Positions 9,095-18,997 are shown, numbered from the stretch's first letter. The stretch: DNA of 64,000 bases from Rhodopirellula sp. SM50 (GCF_002289565.1 NZ_NTFY01000007.1:1-64000); one strand, 5' to 3'. The notes: generated by a model not told the origin, from the letters alone. Program-made: numbers and translations.

Positions 9095-10413
9095 GTGGCC
9101 TCTCCTGACCTCGCAGCGTCGGCGCCATCGACCGTATCGGGACGGACGAAATACAGCCAAATCAGTCCGGCGATCGACAGACTGAACACGACGACACTGA
9201 CCCACTGTGAAATCGACAGCGACGTGTTGAATTGCCCGGCCTCGTCGACCCGAACGATCTCCAGCACGAACCGCAACACCGCGTAGGAGGCAAACCCGAT
9301 GAACATCAACGCGCCGGTGCGAGTGATCATCAACGACAGGACGCACAGTGCAATGCAAAGGACTAGAGCACTGATGCTGCTGATCGGTTGCGCCGCACGC
9401 ACCGGCAAGGCCCGCTCGGGAAGTTCGTCGGGGGACAACACGTGTGTCTTACCGGAAACACGCATCATCCATCCGGGCACGATCTCTTCTTCGGCAGTCG
9501 CCGGGTCGGCTTGCTTGAACGGACGTCGATCAAAGTCACCGGCTTCGTAGACGTCGTTGGCCTGGATGCCCAAGTCATCCGCGACACTGTCCGGGACCAC
9601 CGAACGAATCTTGCCTGTTTTTAGATCGATGTTCATGCCCAGCAATTCGCCGCTGGCCAGTTGCTCTTGATAAACCTTGGTGACCGGCGGAAACCGTAGC
9701 GACGCCCAACCGGGTTCGCATCGCCCGCCGTAACAACAACCGTTGAGCAGGCAGCCGATCCGGCCAAAAAAGACGCCTAGGAAAATGCAGGGGACAATCG
9801 CATCACCGAAACGCAGCAAGGGGATTTTGTTTCGAGAGGTGAAAACCAGGAAGGCCAGGAATCCGCCGATGAACGAACCGTAGACCACCAACCCGCCTTC
9901 GGTGAACGCCAGCATGTTCTTGATCGTGTCCAGCGTCGTCTCGCCGATGTATTGGTCGCGGTACTGGATCACATAAAACAGCCGTGCGCCGACGATGCCG
10001 CCGATGAAAACCCAAGGGGCCAACCCAAAAACCCACTCGGGGTTCATTCCGGCACGCTCAGTCCGGTAGGCTGCCAGCGCAATCGCGCTCGACACGCCCA
10101 ACACCAAGAACACACCGTAGCCGCGGATCGCCATCCCGACCGGATCACCGGCGACGTTTTTCAGTTCGACCGTTGGCAGGATCAACACGACCAAACCCGC
10201 CGCGATCGCCCAAAACAAGCCTTCACCGGCGATGATCTGGCCCAGCGTCGGTGGCCCGGACGGGTCCTTTTCTCCCGCGTGCCGGCTGAGTTGAAACTGG
10301 GCCCAAACCAGCCGAACGACGAGTGCCAGCACGAGGATCCCCAGCGCCCAACCGAACCCAAACACGGGAAACGGCCCGATTTCGTGGGGAATGAAGAAAA
10401 GCGTGCGTTGCAT
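9091..10413 (-). CDS. lgt: Prolipoprotein diacylglyceryl transferase, enlarged planctomycete form
   Basis: Lgt transfers diacylglycerol from phosphatidylglycerol to the lipobox Cys of prolipoproteins in the inner membrane. The signature [16 protein letters not shown] sits at about residues 218-231, with [21 protein letters not shown] and [10 protein letters not shown] before it. At 440 residues it is far longer than the roughly 290 of E. coli Lgt. About 70 extra residues precede the IRGYG motif. A soluble insert of about 100 residues (roughly 243-340) follows the CCYG motif; within it, [20 protein letters not shown] resembles a PDZ-domain loop. It is the first gene of a coupled lgt-rfbB-rfbA run. 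Confidence 0.9.
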   Translation of the reverse strand: MQRTLFFIPHEIGPFPVFGFGWALGILVLALVVRLVWAQFQLSRHAGEKDPSGPPTLGQIIAGEGLFWAIAAGLVVLILPTVELKNVAGDPVGMAIRGYGVFLVLGVSSAIALAAYRTERAGMNPEWVFGLAPWVFIGGIVGARLFYVIQYRDQYIGETTLDTIKNMLAFTEGGLVVYGSFIGGFLAFLVFTSRNKIPLLRFGDAIVPCIFLGVFFGRIGCLLNGCCYGGRCEPGWASLRFPPVTKVYQEQLASGELLGMNIDLKTGKIRSVVPDSVADDLGIQANDVYEAGDFDRRPFKQADPATAEEEIVPGWMMRVSGKTHVLSPDELPERALPVRAAQPISSISALVLCIALCVLSLMITRTGALMFIGFASYAVLRFVLEIVRVDEAGQFNTSLSISQWVSVVVFSLSIAGLIWLYFVRPDTVDGADAARSGEAT

Positions 10414-10605
10414 CGATGACGGTGAAGGGTTGAAGTTGCGAAAACCCGGTGACATTGGCCTAGACCACCGGCGTCTCCCTTTTCTACGCTCCAGAGAGTG
10501 AAAAAGTCCAGGTCGCCTCGTGGCATCCCCCCAAGGACGACCACTCGAGGACGCCCCCTCGAAGACAACCACCCGATCACGAACCACCCCTACGAGATCG
10601 CCAGC

Positions 10606-11430
10606 ATGATGCGGCCTTCCCACTTTACCGTTCCGAATCGGTTCGCGGCCATCATTTTGATTGCCTGGTGCAGCCTGCTCGCCTCGGCCCGCGCCGACGC
10701 TGCCGAACCGCCCCAGGTCCGACTGGCCGCGGCCAACGTCCCGGTCGCCCCCGGTGACGCATTCCAAGTCACCGTCGAAGTGTTTGAAGTGCTCGGCAAC
10801 GAGAAACTACAGCTCCAGGATCGCCACCTGGTGCTATTCAAAGGCGGCAAAGCCTACGACTTTGGATTGACCGAACCGCGCGACGTGACGCTGATCGACC
10901 CGGTCAATTCCCAAGTCGTCTTGCTCTCACGCGTCGACCACGTCAAATCGACGATCACCCACCAAGAAATCGTGACCGCGGCAGCCCGATTTCGACTCTT
11001 TGCCACCAACGAAGGCCTGGAGACACGGTTGGGAATCGACGCCAAGACGACCAAGGATCCGAACCAAGACAATCGCTACAACATCGAGTTCGGCGACTAT
11101 CACTACAGCGTCGCGACCGCCGAACCGTCGATGGCGGCACAACCGCATCGATTCGCCGAGTTCACCGACTGGGTCGCCCGAGTGAATTTGGTTCGCAAAC
11201 TCGGCACCCCGCCGTTTGCCCGAATCAATCTGGGGAATGCCATCGCGGCCGAGGGCTTGGTTCCTCAAACCGTCACATTGACACTGAAATCCCAGACCCA
11301 CTCCCGGACGTTCGTCTCGTCCTACAAGTTCAAACCGGGGCTGAGCAAGGAAAGCCAACAACGCCTCGACGAAGTCGCCGGCATGCTGACGCTCTACCGC
11401 GACGTGCCGCTGGCGGCGTTTCCGCGCTAG
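10606..11430 (+). CDS. Secreted protein of unknown function
   Basis: The family is not recognised. The 274-residue protein has an N-terminal signal segment (FAAIILIAWCSLLASARADA) and a mostly beta-rich mature part with QVTVEVFEVLGNEKLQLQD near the start, suggesting an immunoglobulin-like or similar sandwich. No catalytic motif is visible. The ATG pair at 10606/10609 was chosen to place the signal peptide at the N-terminus. It diverges from lgt and converges on metF. A periplasmic or surface location is likely. Confidence 0.55.
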   Translation: MMRPSHFTVPNRFAAIILIAWCSLLASARADAAEPPQVRLAAANVPVAPGDAFQVTVEVFEVLGNEKLQLQDRHLVLFKGGKAYDFGLTEPRDVTLIDPVNSQVVLLSRVDHVKSTITHQEIVTAAARFRLFATNEGLETRLGIDAKTTKDPNQDNRYNIEFGDYHYSVATAEPSMAAQPHRFAEFTDWVARVNLVRKLGTPPFARINLGNAIAAEGLVPQTVTLTLKSQTHSRTFVSSYKFKPGLSKESQQRLDEVAGMLTLYRDVPLAAFPR

Positions 11431-11916
11431 GTCCATCGAAAGCGGGTTTGGTTTCCAGCTATCTTGGATTTGAATATCGACGTCGCCCTGTGATGTGACC
11501 TGTAAGAAACGGGAAATTTGGACACGTCTCGCTGAACGCCACTCACACCGATTGCGGAAATTCAGTTCCGCTCGACAGATCCGGAGACGTCCCTGCAACA
11601 GATCGGCGTTGTGCGTCGCGATGCGATGCGATGGCCAAGAAGGTTGGTCAAAAAATTGGTTGGTCAAAAAATAAGAAAAGAGAAACAGCACACGAGTACG
11701 TCTGCCTTTCTCCGGCGGAACTCCTCATTTTTTGACCACCAAATTTTTTGACCCATTCCACGCCTTCCTACGGGCGCAATCAATCAAATGCGGTGGCGAT
11801 CAGCGAGAAGTGTCGAAACCTGACTGTTTTCGACACCCGTCGCGCCCCTCGGCTTCCCACCGCAGAGCCGTGCCACAACACAACCCGGGGTCGCGTAGCG
11901 CACCCTGAGTCGTGGC
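11431..11916. other. Convergent intergenic region with A/T-rich inverted repeat
   Basis: No gene is supported here. At 11644-11672 and 11726-11755 lie inverted arms of about 29 bases, each built from two tandem copies of GGTCAAAAAATT, with a loop of about 53 bases. The arms are strongly A/T-rich in a GC-rich genome. At the metF end the stop codon TAA sits in the loop of a 6-bp hairpin (AGTCGT/ACGACT, 11910-11926). Confidence 0.7.
11644..11755. repeat. Long inverted repeat, paired GGTCAAAAAATT units
   Basis: The left arm holds GGTCAAAAAATT and GGTCAAAAAATA; the right arm is the reverse complement with one-base shifts (ATTTTTTGACC twice). The transcript would form a hairpin with U-rich and A-rich strands in both directions, as expected of a bidirectional terminator between the secreted-protein gene and metF. 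Confidence 0.8.
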
Positions 11917-12807
11917 TTACGACTGAACGCCTAACGACAGGCCGTCGAGCATTTGACCGGCGGCGTCGCTCTTGTTGAGCACGTAGTAGTGAATCCCGGG
12001 GACGCCGTTTTCGATCAAATCGATCGTCTGCACCCGCGCGTGATCCACGCCGACTTTGAATTGATAGTCGGCATCGTCGTTTTCGTTCATCGCCGCGGCC
12101 ATCTGGTCCGGGATGCGTGCTTTGCACATGCCGGCGATGCGGAGTGCCTGCTTGTAGTTGGTGACCGGCAAAATCCCGGGCACGATCGGAACGTCGATCC
12201 CGGCGGCTTGGCAGGCATCGCGAAAACGATAGAAATCGCCGTTGTCGTAAAACAACTGTGTCACGATCACGTCGGCCCCGGCATCGACCTTTCGCTTCAG
12301 GTTGTCGAGGTCGGTTTGTGCGTCGGACGCTTCCTGGTGGACTTCCGGATAACCGGCGACCGCGATGCCGAACTGATCGGGAAAACGTGCTTGAATCAGT
12401 TCGACCAATTCGTTGGCATACCTTAATCCGCCCTCGACCGCCTGGAACGATTCGCTGCCCTTGGGCGGGTCGCCGCGTAATGCGACGATGTAATCCGCCC
12501 CGCGACGTTTGGCTTCGGCCAAGTACTCACCGAGTTGCTCGACGGTCGCTCCGACACAGGTCAGGTGCGACGCGACGGGAAGCCCCGTCAGCTCACGGAC
12601 CCGTTGGACCACATCCAGGGTGCGCGACTGGGTCGAACCGCCGGCGCCGTAGGTGCAGGTGAAGAAACTCGGCTGAAATGCCTTCAATCGCTCGACGTTC
12701 TTTTCCAGCAGGTCCATGCCCGCATCGGTTTTCGGCGGGAACAACTCGAACGAAATCGCGCATTGCTCGCCGTTGTAGTGATCGGCAAGTTTGATCGGAG
12801 AACTCAT
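11917..12807 (-). CDS. metF: Methylenetetrahydrofolate reductase
   Basis: MetF reduces 5,10-methylene-THF to 5-methyl-THF for methionine synthesis, using FAD in a TIM barrel. Diagnostic stretches are ISFELFPPKTDAGMDLLEKN, TYGAGGSTQSRTLDVVQRV, LTCVGATVEQL, YIVALRGDPPKG, KVDAGADVIVTQLFYDN and VPGILPVTNYKQ. The 296-residue length is typical. The ATG at 12807 begins directly before the family N-terminus; an upstream in-frame ATG would add 24 unsupported residues. No other methionine gene is nearby, and I see no convincing SAM or SAH riboswitch upstream. Confidence 0.95.
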   Translation of the reverse strand: MSSPIKLADHYNGEQCAISFELFPPKTDAGMDLLEKNVERLKAFQPSFFTCTYGAGGSTQSRTLDVVQRVRELTGLPVASHLTCVGATVEQLGEYLAEAKRRGADYIVALRGDPPKGSESFQAVEGGLRYANELVELIQARFPDQFGIAVAGYPEVHQEASDAQTDLDNLKRKVDAGADVIVTQLFYDNGDFYRFRDACQAAGIDVPIVPGILPVTNYKQALRIAGMCKARIPDQMAAAMNENDDADYQFKVGVDHARVQTIDLIENGVPGIHYYVLNKSDAAGQMLDGLSLGVQS

Positions 12808-12979
12808 CTGGGACCGAAAAGCGGGGTGAAAAATCAAATTGAAACGGCGTCCATTGTAGCCCCTCGACCAGATTCGCAATGCGCCCTTTCAGAAAGGTGG
12901 CAAACGCGAATGCCTGCGGCCCAACGAACCTCCACACCAACGGGCGCTCGTGCCCGGCCTTCCGGCGACGGTCCCTCGC

Positions 12980-13181
12980 TCGCTGCGGAGCAGCGACCCC
13001 AGGCGGCTAAAGCCCAATACCGCTAAGTTAAGCGTGGTTTCCTCAACTCGGTGCCCGTAGGCTCGCGCCAAACGGCTGATATTCGTTTGACATCAGCCGG
13101 TTCGCGCCAGCGTCCGGGCCTCCCCGTCGAGCTTAACTTAGCGGTATTGGGCTTCAGCCGCCCATTTCGCTGCTCCGCAGC
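12980..13181. repeat. Nested palindrome of about 200 bp with family A core
   Basis: The outer arms are about 12980-13031 and 13130-13181. They pair CGCTGCGGAGCAGCG with CGCTGCTCCGCAGCG and CAATACCGCTAAGTTAAGC with GCTTAACTTAGCGGTATTG. The inner arms at 13053-13080 and 13092-13119 pair GCTCGCGCCAAACGGCTGAT with ATCAGCCGGTTCGCGCCAGC. The inner element is shared with copies near 24160, 48921 and 57475. Confidence 0.8.
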
Positions 13182-13445
13182 GAAACAGAATCGCCTAAAG
13201 GCTAAACACCAACGGTGGCCAAATCGAACGCGCCATGAGTGTTGGTGTGCAGGCTTCAGCCGCCCATTTCGCTGCTCCGCAGCGAAACGGAATCGCCTAA
13301 ACGCTAAACACCAACGGTGGCTGAATCGAACGCGTCATGAGTGTTGGTGTGCAGGCTTCAGCCGCCCGTTTCGCTGCTCCGCAGCGAAACAGAATCGCCT
13401 AAAGGCTAAACACCAACGGTGGCTGAATCGCCTCAAGGCGACACA
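13151..13445. repeat. 102-bp direct tandem repeat, three copies
   Basis: Units begin GCTTCAGCCGCCC at 13151, 13253 and 13355 and differ by only a few bases. Each carries the hairpin CGCTGCTCCGCAGCG and the segment CTAAACACCAACGGTGGC. The third copy is truncated at the rarA 3' end, with the motif CGCCTCAAGGCGACA just before the stop codon. Confidence 0.9.
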
Positions 13446-14768
13446 CTACGGTTTCAACCGCTTGCTGATCCACGACTTCCGCTCGCGCAGTTCGCGTTCA
13501 AACCCTCGGTCGACCGGTTCGTAGTAACAACGATCGACGCCCAAGTACTCTTGGGCCGCGATTCCGTGAGGGCTGTCGTGGCTGTAGAGATAACCTTCGC
13601 CGCGACCTTCACGCTCGGCCGAGGCGGAATGCGAATCGCGCAGGTGCCGGGGGACGGGGACAATTTTTTGATCGCGAACGTCTTTGCGGGCCGAGCCGAT
13701 GGCCACCGTGGCGGCATTGCTTTTGGGAGCCAGCGCCAGATATGACACCGTTTGGGACAGCATGTATTCGCTTTCCGGCAAACCGACCCATTCACACGCC
13801 TGCATGCAGGCGACCGCCATCGGCAGCGCGGCCGGGTCGGCATTGCCGACATCTTCGCTGGCCAGGATGACCAGACGTCGACAGAGGAAACGCAGATCTT
13901 CGCCGCCTTCGAGCATCCGCGCGAGCCAATAGATTGCAGCGTCGGCGTCGCTGCCACGGATGCTTTTGATCATGGCGCTGATCAGGTCATAGTGATCATC
14001 GCCGGTGCCGTCGTAGCCTGCGATCCGGGTGCCGATCGATTCGGCTGCCGCGTCGCGGGTGACCAGGGGAGGAAGCTGCGGCGAGCTGGAGACGGCGATT
14101 TCGAGTGCCGTCAGCGCCCGTCGCGCGTCGCCTTCGCAAACATCCGCCAAGAACGCGATCGCTTCGTCTTCGGCGTGAGCCCCCGTCGCCGCCAGCCCGC
14201 GTTCACCGTCGGCCAGCGCCCGATGGAGCAACTCGGTGATCTCTGACGGGGAGAGCGTTTCCAATTGGAACACCTGGCTGCGGCTGATCAGCGCCCCGTT
14301 GACGGCGAAATACGGGTTGCTGGTCGTCGCGCCGATCAGCGACACGATGCCGGCTTCGACGTCCGGCAGCAAAGCGTCCTGTTGACTCTTGCTGAAACGA
14401 TGAATCTCGTCGATAAACAACACCGGCCGGGGCTCACCGCTGGCGACCAAGTCGGTGGCCCACGCCAACGCTTCACGCACTTCCTTGACCCCTCCGGTGA
14501 CCGCACTCAGCCGGCGACAGCGGCTACCGGTTTCCTTGGCCAGCAGATGGGCCAGCGTCGTCTTGCCCGTTCCGGGTGGTCCGGACAAGATGACCGACCC
14601 CAAACGCCCGGCATCGACCATCCGTCGCAGCAGTTTCCCAGGCCCTAGAATGTGCTGCTGACCGACGTATTCTTTCAGCGACGTCGGACGCATCCGCGCC
14701 GCTAGTGGTTTGGCGTCTTCCAAGAAGTCGTCTTCTTGGGATTGGAACATCGAAGGCGTATGAGCCAT
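13446..14768 (-). CDS. rarA: Replication-associated recombination protein A (RarA/MgsA AAA+ ATPase)
   Basis: RarA is a clamp-loader-like AAA+ ATPase acting at stalled replication forks. The 440-residue protein has PLAARMRPTSLKEYVGQQHI, Walker A SGPPGTGKTTLAHLL, Walker B VLFIDEIHRFSKSQQDALLP, sensor-1 LIGATTSNPYFAVN and the C-terminal MgsA-type helical region (SAMIKSIRGSDADAAIYWLA, EDVGNADP). The C-terminal GYLYSHDSP segment is also typical. The start at 14768 is the first ATG; another at 14750 is possible. It diverges from the DUF1499 gene with an 82-bp gap. Confidence 0.95.
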   Translation of the reverse strand: MAHTPSMFQSQEDDFLEDAKPLAARMRPTSLKEYVGQQHILGPGKLLRRMVDAGRLGSVILSGPPGTGKTTLAHLLAKETGSRCRRLSAVTGGVKEVREALAWATDLVASGEPRPVLFIDEIHRFSKSQQDALLPDVEAGIVSLIGATTSNPYFAVNGALISRSQVFQLETLSPSEITELLHRALADGERGLAATGAHAEDEAIAFLADVCEGDARRALTALEIAVSSSPQLPPLVTRDAAAESIGTRIAGYDGTGDDHYDLISAMIKSIRGSDADAAIYWLARMLEGGEDLRFLCRRLVILASEDVGNADPAALPMAVACMQACEWVGLPESEYMLSQTVSYLALAPKSNAATVAIGSARKDVRDQKIVPVPRHLRDSHSASAEREGRGEGYLYSHDSPHGIAAQEYLGVDRCYYEPVDRGFERELRERKSWISKRLKP

Positions 14769-14850
14769 AACGCAATGGAATGGGTGCGAGTGCGGGAGCG
14801 TGTGGCGAATTGTCCGAACGATCAGGCGACAAGGGAACCCCTAAACCGAG

Positions 14851-15345
14851 ATGTGGAAAAGCAAAATGATGGGATGGATCACTCTAGGCGTCGCGCTTGC
14901 CATCACGGTCGCGATCATCGGTTCGGTGGTGATTCGCATCGACGATTGGGGACGTGACTGGACTCAAAACCGAGCGGCCCTGGATCCCGCTGCCCCACGC
15001 CCGGAACTTCGGCCGGTAGAATTCGACGGCAGTGTCCAAGACGCCGCGGATCGCATTCGACAATGGACCGAGACGAATTCCAAGTGGGATTGGGTGTCCG
15101 AGGAACAAGCCGGCAGTGATCCAGCGGGTGGCGACCGCCGGCGGATTCAATTGACCCGCACGACGCCGCTGCTGAAATTCGTCGACGACATCACCGTCGA
15201 ACTCACCGCCAATCCCGCCGAGCAAAATCCCACCAGCCAAAATGTGATCGTCAACGCCACCAGTCAATCGCGGGTGGGCAAAGGTGATCTGGGGCAAAAC
15301 CCCAGGAATCTGATCGAGCTGACGACGGCATTGAGAGATCGATGA
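14851..15345 (+). CDS. DUF1499 family membrane-anchored protein
   Basis: The 164-residue protein has one N-terminal transmembrane helix (about residues 6-28) and a soluble part with the DUF1499 features: TTPLLKFVDDITVEL in the middle and a C-terminal SQSRVGKGDLGQNPRNLIEL, matching the family's S.SR.G.SDLG.N motif. The biochemical role of DUF1499 is not known. The next gene begins 76 bp downstream on the same strand. An inner-membrane protein facing the periplasm is inferred from topology. Confidence 0.75.
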   Translation: MWKSKMMGWITLGVALAITVAIIGSVVIRIDDWGRDWTQNRAALDPAAPRPELRPVEFDGSVQDAADRIRQWTETNSKWDWVSEEQAGSDPAGGDRRRIQLTRTTPLLKFVDDITVELTANPAEQNPTSQNVIVNATSQSRVGKGDLGQNPRNLIELTTALRDR

Positions 15346-15421
15346 AACGGTGGCGGTCCATTCTCGGTTGATCGAGTATACTGGTGATTCCTTCGTTTCT
15401 TTCCCGCCTTGTGTCCCTCCG

Positions 15422-18400
15422 ATGCCGATTCGATTCTTTTTCGCCGCGGCGGTCCTGGCCCTTTGCGGATCGTCGGTTGTGCGGGGCGATGCTCCAGCCG
15501 ATTCTGCTCCCGATTTTTCTCGCGATGTCCGGCCGATCCTGTCGGACCATTGTTTCGCCTGTCACGGACCCGATGAACATGAGCGTCAGGCAGATCTGAG
15601 GCTGGACACCGCCGACGGAATTTTGTCGGTGGTCCAAGCCGGCGCGGTCGACGAAAGCGAACTCGTTTTGCGGTTGCGGAGCGATGACGACGACGTGTTG
15701 ATGCCTCCCCCGGCCTTCAACAAACCCCTCACCGAAGCACAGAAAAAAACACTCGAAGCCTGGGTGGCCGGCGGAGCGGAGTATCGTGGCCATTGGGCGT
15801 ACGAGCCCCCCGTCAAAGTCGATGTCCCCCCAACCGCGTCGCACCCGATCGATCATTTCATCGACGCCAAAGCCGTTGCCAAGGGACTCACCCTGGGCGG
15901 CCTCGCCGATGATGCGACGTTGATGCGACGCCTATGTTTGGATTTGACGGGTTTGCCGCCGACGCGTGAACAGATCGATCGACTCGCCGCAGGCAAACTG
16001 GACATCGATCGATTGGTCGACGAACTGCTCGCCTCACCCGCCTTCGGCCAACATTTCGGGCGTTATTGGTTGGATCTGGTCCGGTACGCCGACACCCACG
16101 GCTTGCACCTGGATAACTATCGCGAAATGTGGCCGTATCGCGATTGGGTCATCGATGCGTTCAATCAAAACATGCCGTTTGATCAGTTCGTGACCGAGCA
16201 ATTGGCCGGTGACTTGCTGCCTGATGCGACGCTGTCCCAGAAAATCGCCAGCGGATTCAATCGGTTGAACGTCACCACCAACGAAGGCGGATCGATTTAT
16301 GATGAGGTGTTCGCCCGCAACGTGATCGACCGCACCGATGCGTTCGGAACCGTCTTCCTGGGAATGACCACACAGTGCGCGGTCTGCCACGATCACAAGT
16401 TCGATCCGATTTCCCAGAAAGAGTACTACTCGCTGTTTGCGTTCTTCAACAGCCTGGACGGCCGAGCGCTGGACGAAAACAAAAAGGATCCGGCGCCCGT
16501 CATCCGCGTGCCGAATCAAGAACAGTCCGCGGAACTTGCCGCGCTGGACCAGCAGATCGCGGAACTGCGTCGCGAAATGCGTGAGCCGATCGAATCGGTC
16601 GATGCCGCCCAGCGGATCTGGGAAGCCGGCTTGAGCGGGACGAACGACGACAAACGTTCTCCGCGAGTGGAATTACTGTCCCCGAGTGAAGTGGATTCCA
16701 AGCACGGGACCGACCTGGTGATTGAAGCCGACGGAAGCGTTCGCGTCGGGGAGAAGGTTGCCGACCGCGACGTGCAGACCATCACCGCCCCGCTGGCACC
16801 TTCCTTGGCCGGCGGTCATTGGCAATCGCTGCAATTGGAAGTCTCCCCCGATCCCAAAACCGATCGCGCGGGCGTCTCGCCCAACGGCAACGCTGTGCTG
16901 ACGGAGATCGAGATTGAAACACGTGCCAGTTCGCCGGTCAAAGAGAAGGGGTGGGAGCGGCTTCCGATTCGTTCGGCGCTGGCCGACATCGAGCAGCAGG
17001 ACGGTCGTTTTGAAGTCGGTTTGGCAATCGATGGAAAACGCATGGCGACGGAGGGTTGGGCGATCGCCGGTCACCAACAAACCGGTGGCCGCAACGCGTC
17101 GTTCGCCATTGCCGACCTGGCCGAGCGAATCGAGCGCGGTCACGACCAGATTCGAATTCGGCTAGAGTACCTGTCACAGTTTGCCAAGCATCAGTTCTAT
17201 GCCGTCCGCTTCCAGTTGTCCGAAGCGGCGGCCTCGGTTCCGATCAAAGACCAAATCACCGTCGGTGATCTGCACAGCGTCGGCCCGTTCCCCGTGGAAA
17301 GTTCCAACCCGGGCATCTACCGTAGTTTCGGTTCCCAACAAGGGGATTTCAACGCCGACGAAACATTTAAATACGAAGACAAAACGTACGGCTGGCAATT
17401 GCGGAACGATTGGACGCCGGTTGCGATTCATACCTTGCCCGTTGCCGGCGAGAGCGTCGCGGTCAACCTGATCCATCAAACGTTGCAATCGCCTAAGAAA
17501 CAGTCGATCGATCTGCTGCTGGGGACCAGCGACAATCACGTCGTGTTCCTGAACAAGAAACGGATCGCGCAGTCCGAACGCACCGGCCCGATCAACCCGC
17601 TGGCGAAGACGTACACGTTGGAGTTGAAGAAAGGGCACAACGACTTGTACATTAAAACCGTCTCGCTCGGTCGCACCGCGCAGTTCGCCTATGCCTATCG
17701 ATCCGCTGCGATTCCGCTGCCGAAGGGAATCGTGGAACTTGCCTCTCAGAAACCGAGTGAACGGACACCGGAGCAAGCGGCATCGCTTCGTGCCTATTAT
17801 CGAGAAGTCCAATGCACGCACCCGGATTGGTTGGTGTTGCAAGACATGGTCAAGGGCGCCGAAGCAGCGAAAGAAAAGCTGGAAGGCCAAATCGCGACGA
17901 CACTGGTTTGGAAGGAACTGGACCAACCGCGTGAAGCCAAGGTGCTGGTGCGAGGCCAGTATGATCAACCGGGCGATACCGTCTCACGACGTGTCCCCGA
18001 GTTTCTGCCACCGATGGCCGACGACCTGCCACGCGACCGATTGGGTTTGGCCAAGTGGCTGGTCACGCCGGAGCATCCGTTGACGTCGCGTGTCGCCGTG
18101 AATCGTTTCTGGCAATCGATCTTTGGCAGCGGATTGGTCAAGTCCAGTGAAGATTTTGGCAGCCAGGGTCAGCCGCCCAGTCATCCCCAACTACTCGATT
18201 GGCTGGCGGTCGAGTTCATCGAAAGCGGTTGGGACATCAAGCGACTGATCAAATTGATGGTAACCAGTCGCGCCTATCGACGTGACGCCGCGGTCAGCCC
18301 GGACAATCTTGCGATCGATCCGGAAAACCGATTCCTGGCACGCGGTCCTCGCCACCGCTTGGACGCCGAAGTGCTTCGTGATCAGGCCTTGGCGTTGGCG

Positions 18401-18985
18401 GGATTGTTGAACCCGCGACTGGGCGGTCCGAGCGTCAAGCCGCCGCAACCGTCCGGCTTGTGGTACGCCGTCGGTTACACGCGGAGCAACACCGCGAATT
18501 TCAAAGCCGACGCGGAGCTGGAGAAACAGCTTCGCCGCAGTGTCTACATTTTCTGGAAACGCACCAGTGCCCCGCCGCAGATGTCCACCTTCGACGCGCC
18601 CAGTCGCGAGTCGTGCACGGCGCGACGCGAACGAACCAACACGCCACTGCAAGCACTGTTGCTGATGAACGAGCATCAATATCTGCAGGCGGCGAAGCAC
18701 TTGGCGGTCCGCGCCCACGTCGAGTGTGAGTTGGAGGATCCGTCGGACAAGTTGGCTTGGTTGTTCGAAACGGTGACCGCCCGAAAACCTGTCGCCGCGG
18801 AAGTCCACGAGTTGGTTTCGTTGTTGGACAAGGTGCGAAAACACTACGGCGACGACACGGCCGCTGCGGCGGATCTGTTGTCGGTCGACGAAATTAAATT
18901 CGACAAGATCGAACCGAGTGAGCATGCCGCCTGGATGATGATCGCCAGCACGCTGTTGAACTTGGACGAAGTGGTCAGCAAGTAG
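15422..18985 (+). CDS. PSCyt1-DUF1549-DUF1553 secreted protein (planctomycete cytochrome type)
   Basis: The 1187-residue exported protein has a signal peptide (ending about residue 22) and then a planctomycete cytochrome c domain with CFACH at residues 44-48, a haem c binding motif. DUF1549 follows, with MRRLCLDLTGLPPTREQ, HFGRYWLDLVRYADTHG and TQCAVCHDHKFDPISQ. A long middle region includes a short coiled coil and beta-rich segments. DUF1553 comes last, with HPLTSRVAVNRFWQSIFG and CTARRERTNTPLQALLLMN. Such proteins are abundant in planctomycetes and are linked by context to polysaccharide breakdown; the reaction is unproven. A DUF1501 gene follows after 12 bp, the usual partner. Confidence 0.9.
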   Translation: MPIRFFFAAAVLALCGSSVVRGDAPADSAPDFSRDVRPILSDHCFACHGPDEHERQADLRLDTADGILSVVQAGAVDESELVLRLRSDDDDVLMPPPAFNKPLTEAQKKTLEAWVAGGAEYRGHWAYEPPVKVDVPPTASHPIDHFIDAKAVAKGLTLGGLADDATLMRRLCLDLTGLPPTREQIDRLAAGKLDIDRLVDELLASPAFGQHFGRYWLDLVRYADTHGLHLDNYREMWPYRDWVIDAFNQNMPFDQFVTEQLAGDLLPDATLSQKIASGFNRLNVTTNEGGSIYDEVFARNVIDRTDAFGTVFLGMTTQCAVCHDHKFDPISQKEYYSLFAFFNSLDGRALDENKKDPAPVIRVPNQEQSAELAALDQQIAELRREMREPIESVDAAQRIWEAGLSGTNDDKRSPRVELLSPSEVDSKHGTDLVIEADGSVRVGEKVADRDVQTITAPLAPSLAGGHWQSLQLEVSPDPKTDRAGVSPNGNAVLTEIEIETRASSPVKEKGWERLPIRSALADIEQQDGRFEVGLAIDGKRMATEGWAIAGHQQTGGRNASFAIADLAERIERGHDQIRIRLEYLSQFAKHQFYAVRFQLSEAAASVPIKDQITVGDLHSVGPFPVESSNPGIYRSFGSQQGDFNADETFKYEDKTYGWQLRNDWTPVAIHTLPVAGESVAVNLIHQTLQSPKKQSIDLLLGTSDNHVVFLNKKRIAQSERTGPINPLAKTYTLELKKGHNDLYIKTVSLGRTAQFAYAYRSAAIPLPKGIVELASQKPSERTPEQAASLRAYYREVQCTHPDWLVLQDMVKGAEAAKEKLEGQIATTLVWKELDQPREAKVLVRGQYDQPGDTVSRRVPEFLPPMADDLPRDRLGLAKWLVTPEHPLTSRVAVNRFWQSIFGSGLVKSSEDFGSQGQPPSHPQLLDWLAVEFIESGWDIKRLIKLMVTSRAYRRDAAVSPDNLAIDPENRFLARGPRHRLDAEVLRDQALALAGLLNPRLGGPSVKPPQPSGLWYAVGYTRSNTANFKADAELEKQLRRSVYIFWKRTSAPPQMSTFDAPSRESCTARRERTNTPLQALLLMNEHQYLQAAKHLAVRAHVECELEDPSDKLAWLFETVTARKPVAAEVHELVSLLDKVRKHYGDDTAAAADLLSVDEIKFDKIEPSEHAAWMMIASTLLNLDEVVSK

Positions 18986-18997
18986 GAGAAGTGAACG

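Larger units (their letters stand above)
12808..13445. other. Repeat-filled intergenic region, metF/rarA
   Basis: No real gene is supported. The region holds a large inverted structure (about 12980-13181) containing a family A palindrome, then a 102-bp unit repeated three times up to the rarA stop. A continuous reading frame crosses the 102-bp units because 102 is a multiple of three, but its protein is only the repeat translated and has no recognisable domain. Confidence 0.75.

Noticed and set aside
12808-12880. A SAM or SAH riboswitch upstream of metF
   Set aside because: No matching conserved core or pairing was visible in the leader.
13051-13524. A 157-residue reading frame across the 102-bp repeats
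   Set aside because: The translation is just three near-identical copies of the repeat with no domain, and it runs into the rarA gene from the wrong strand.
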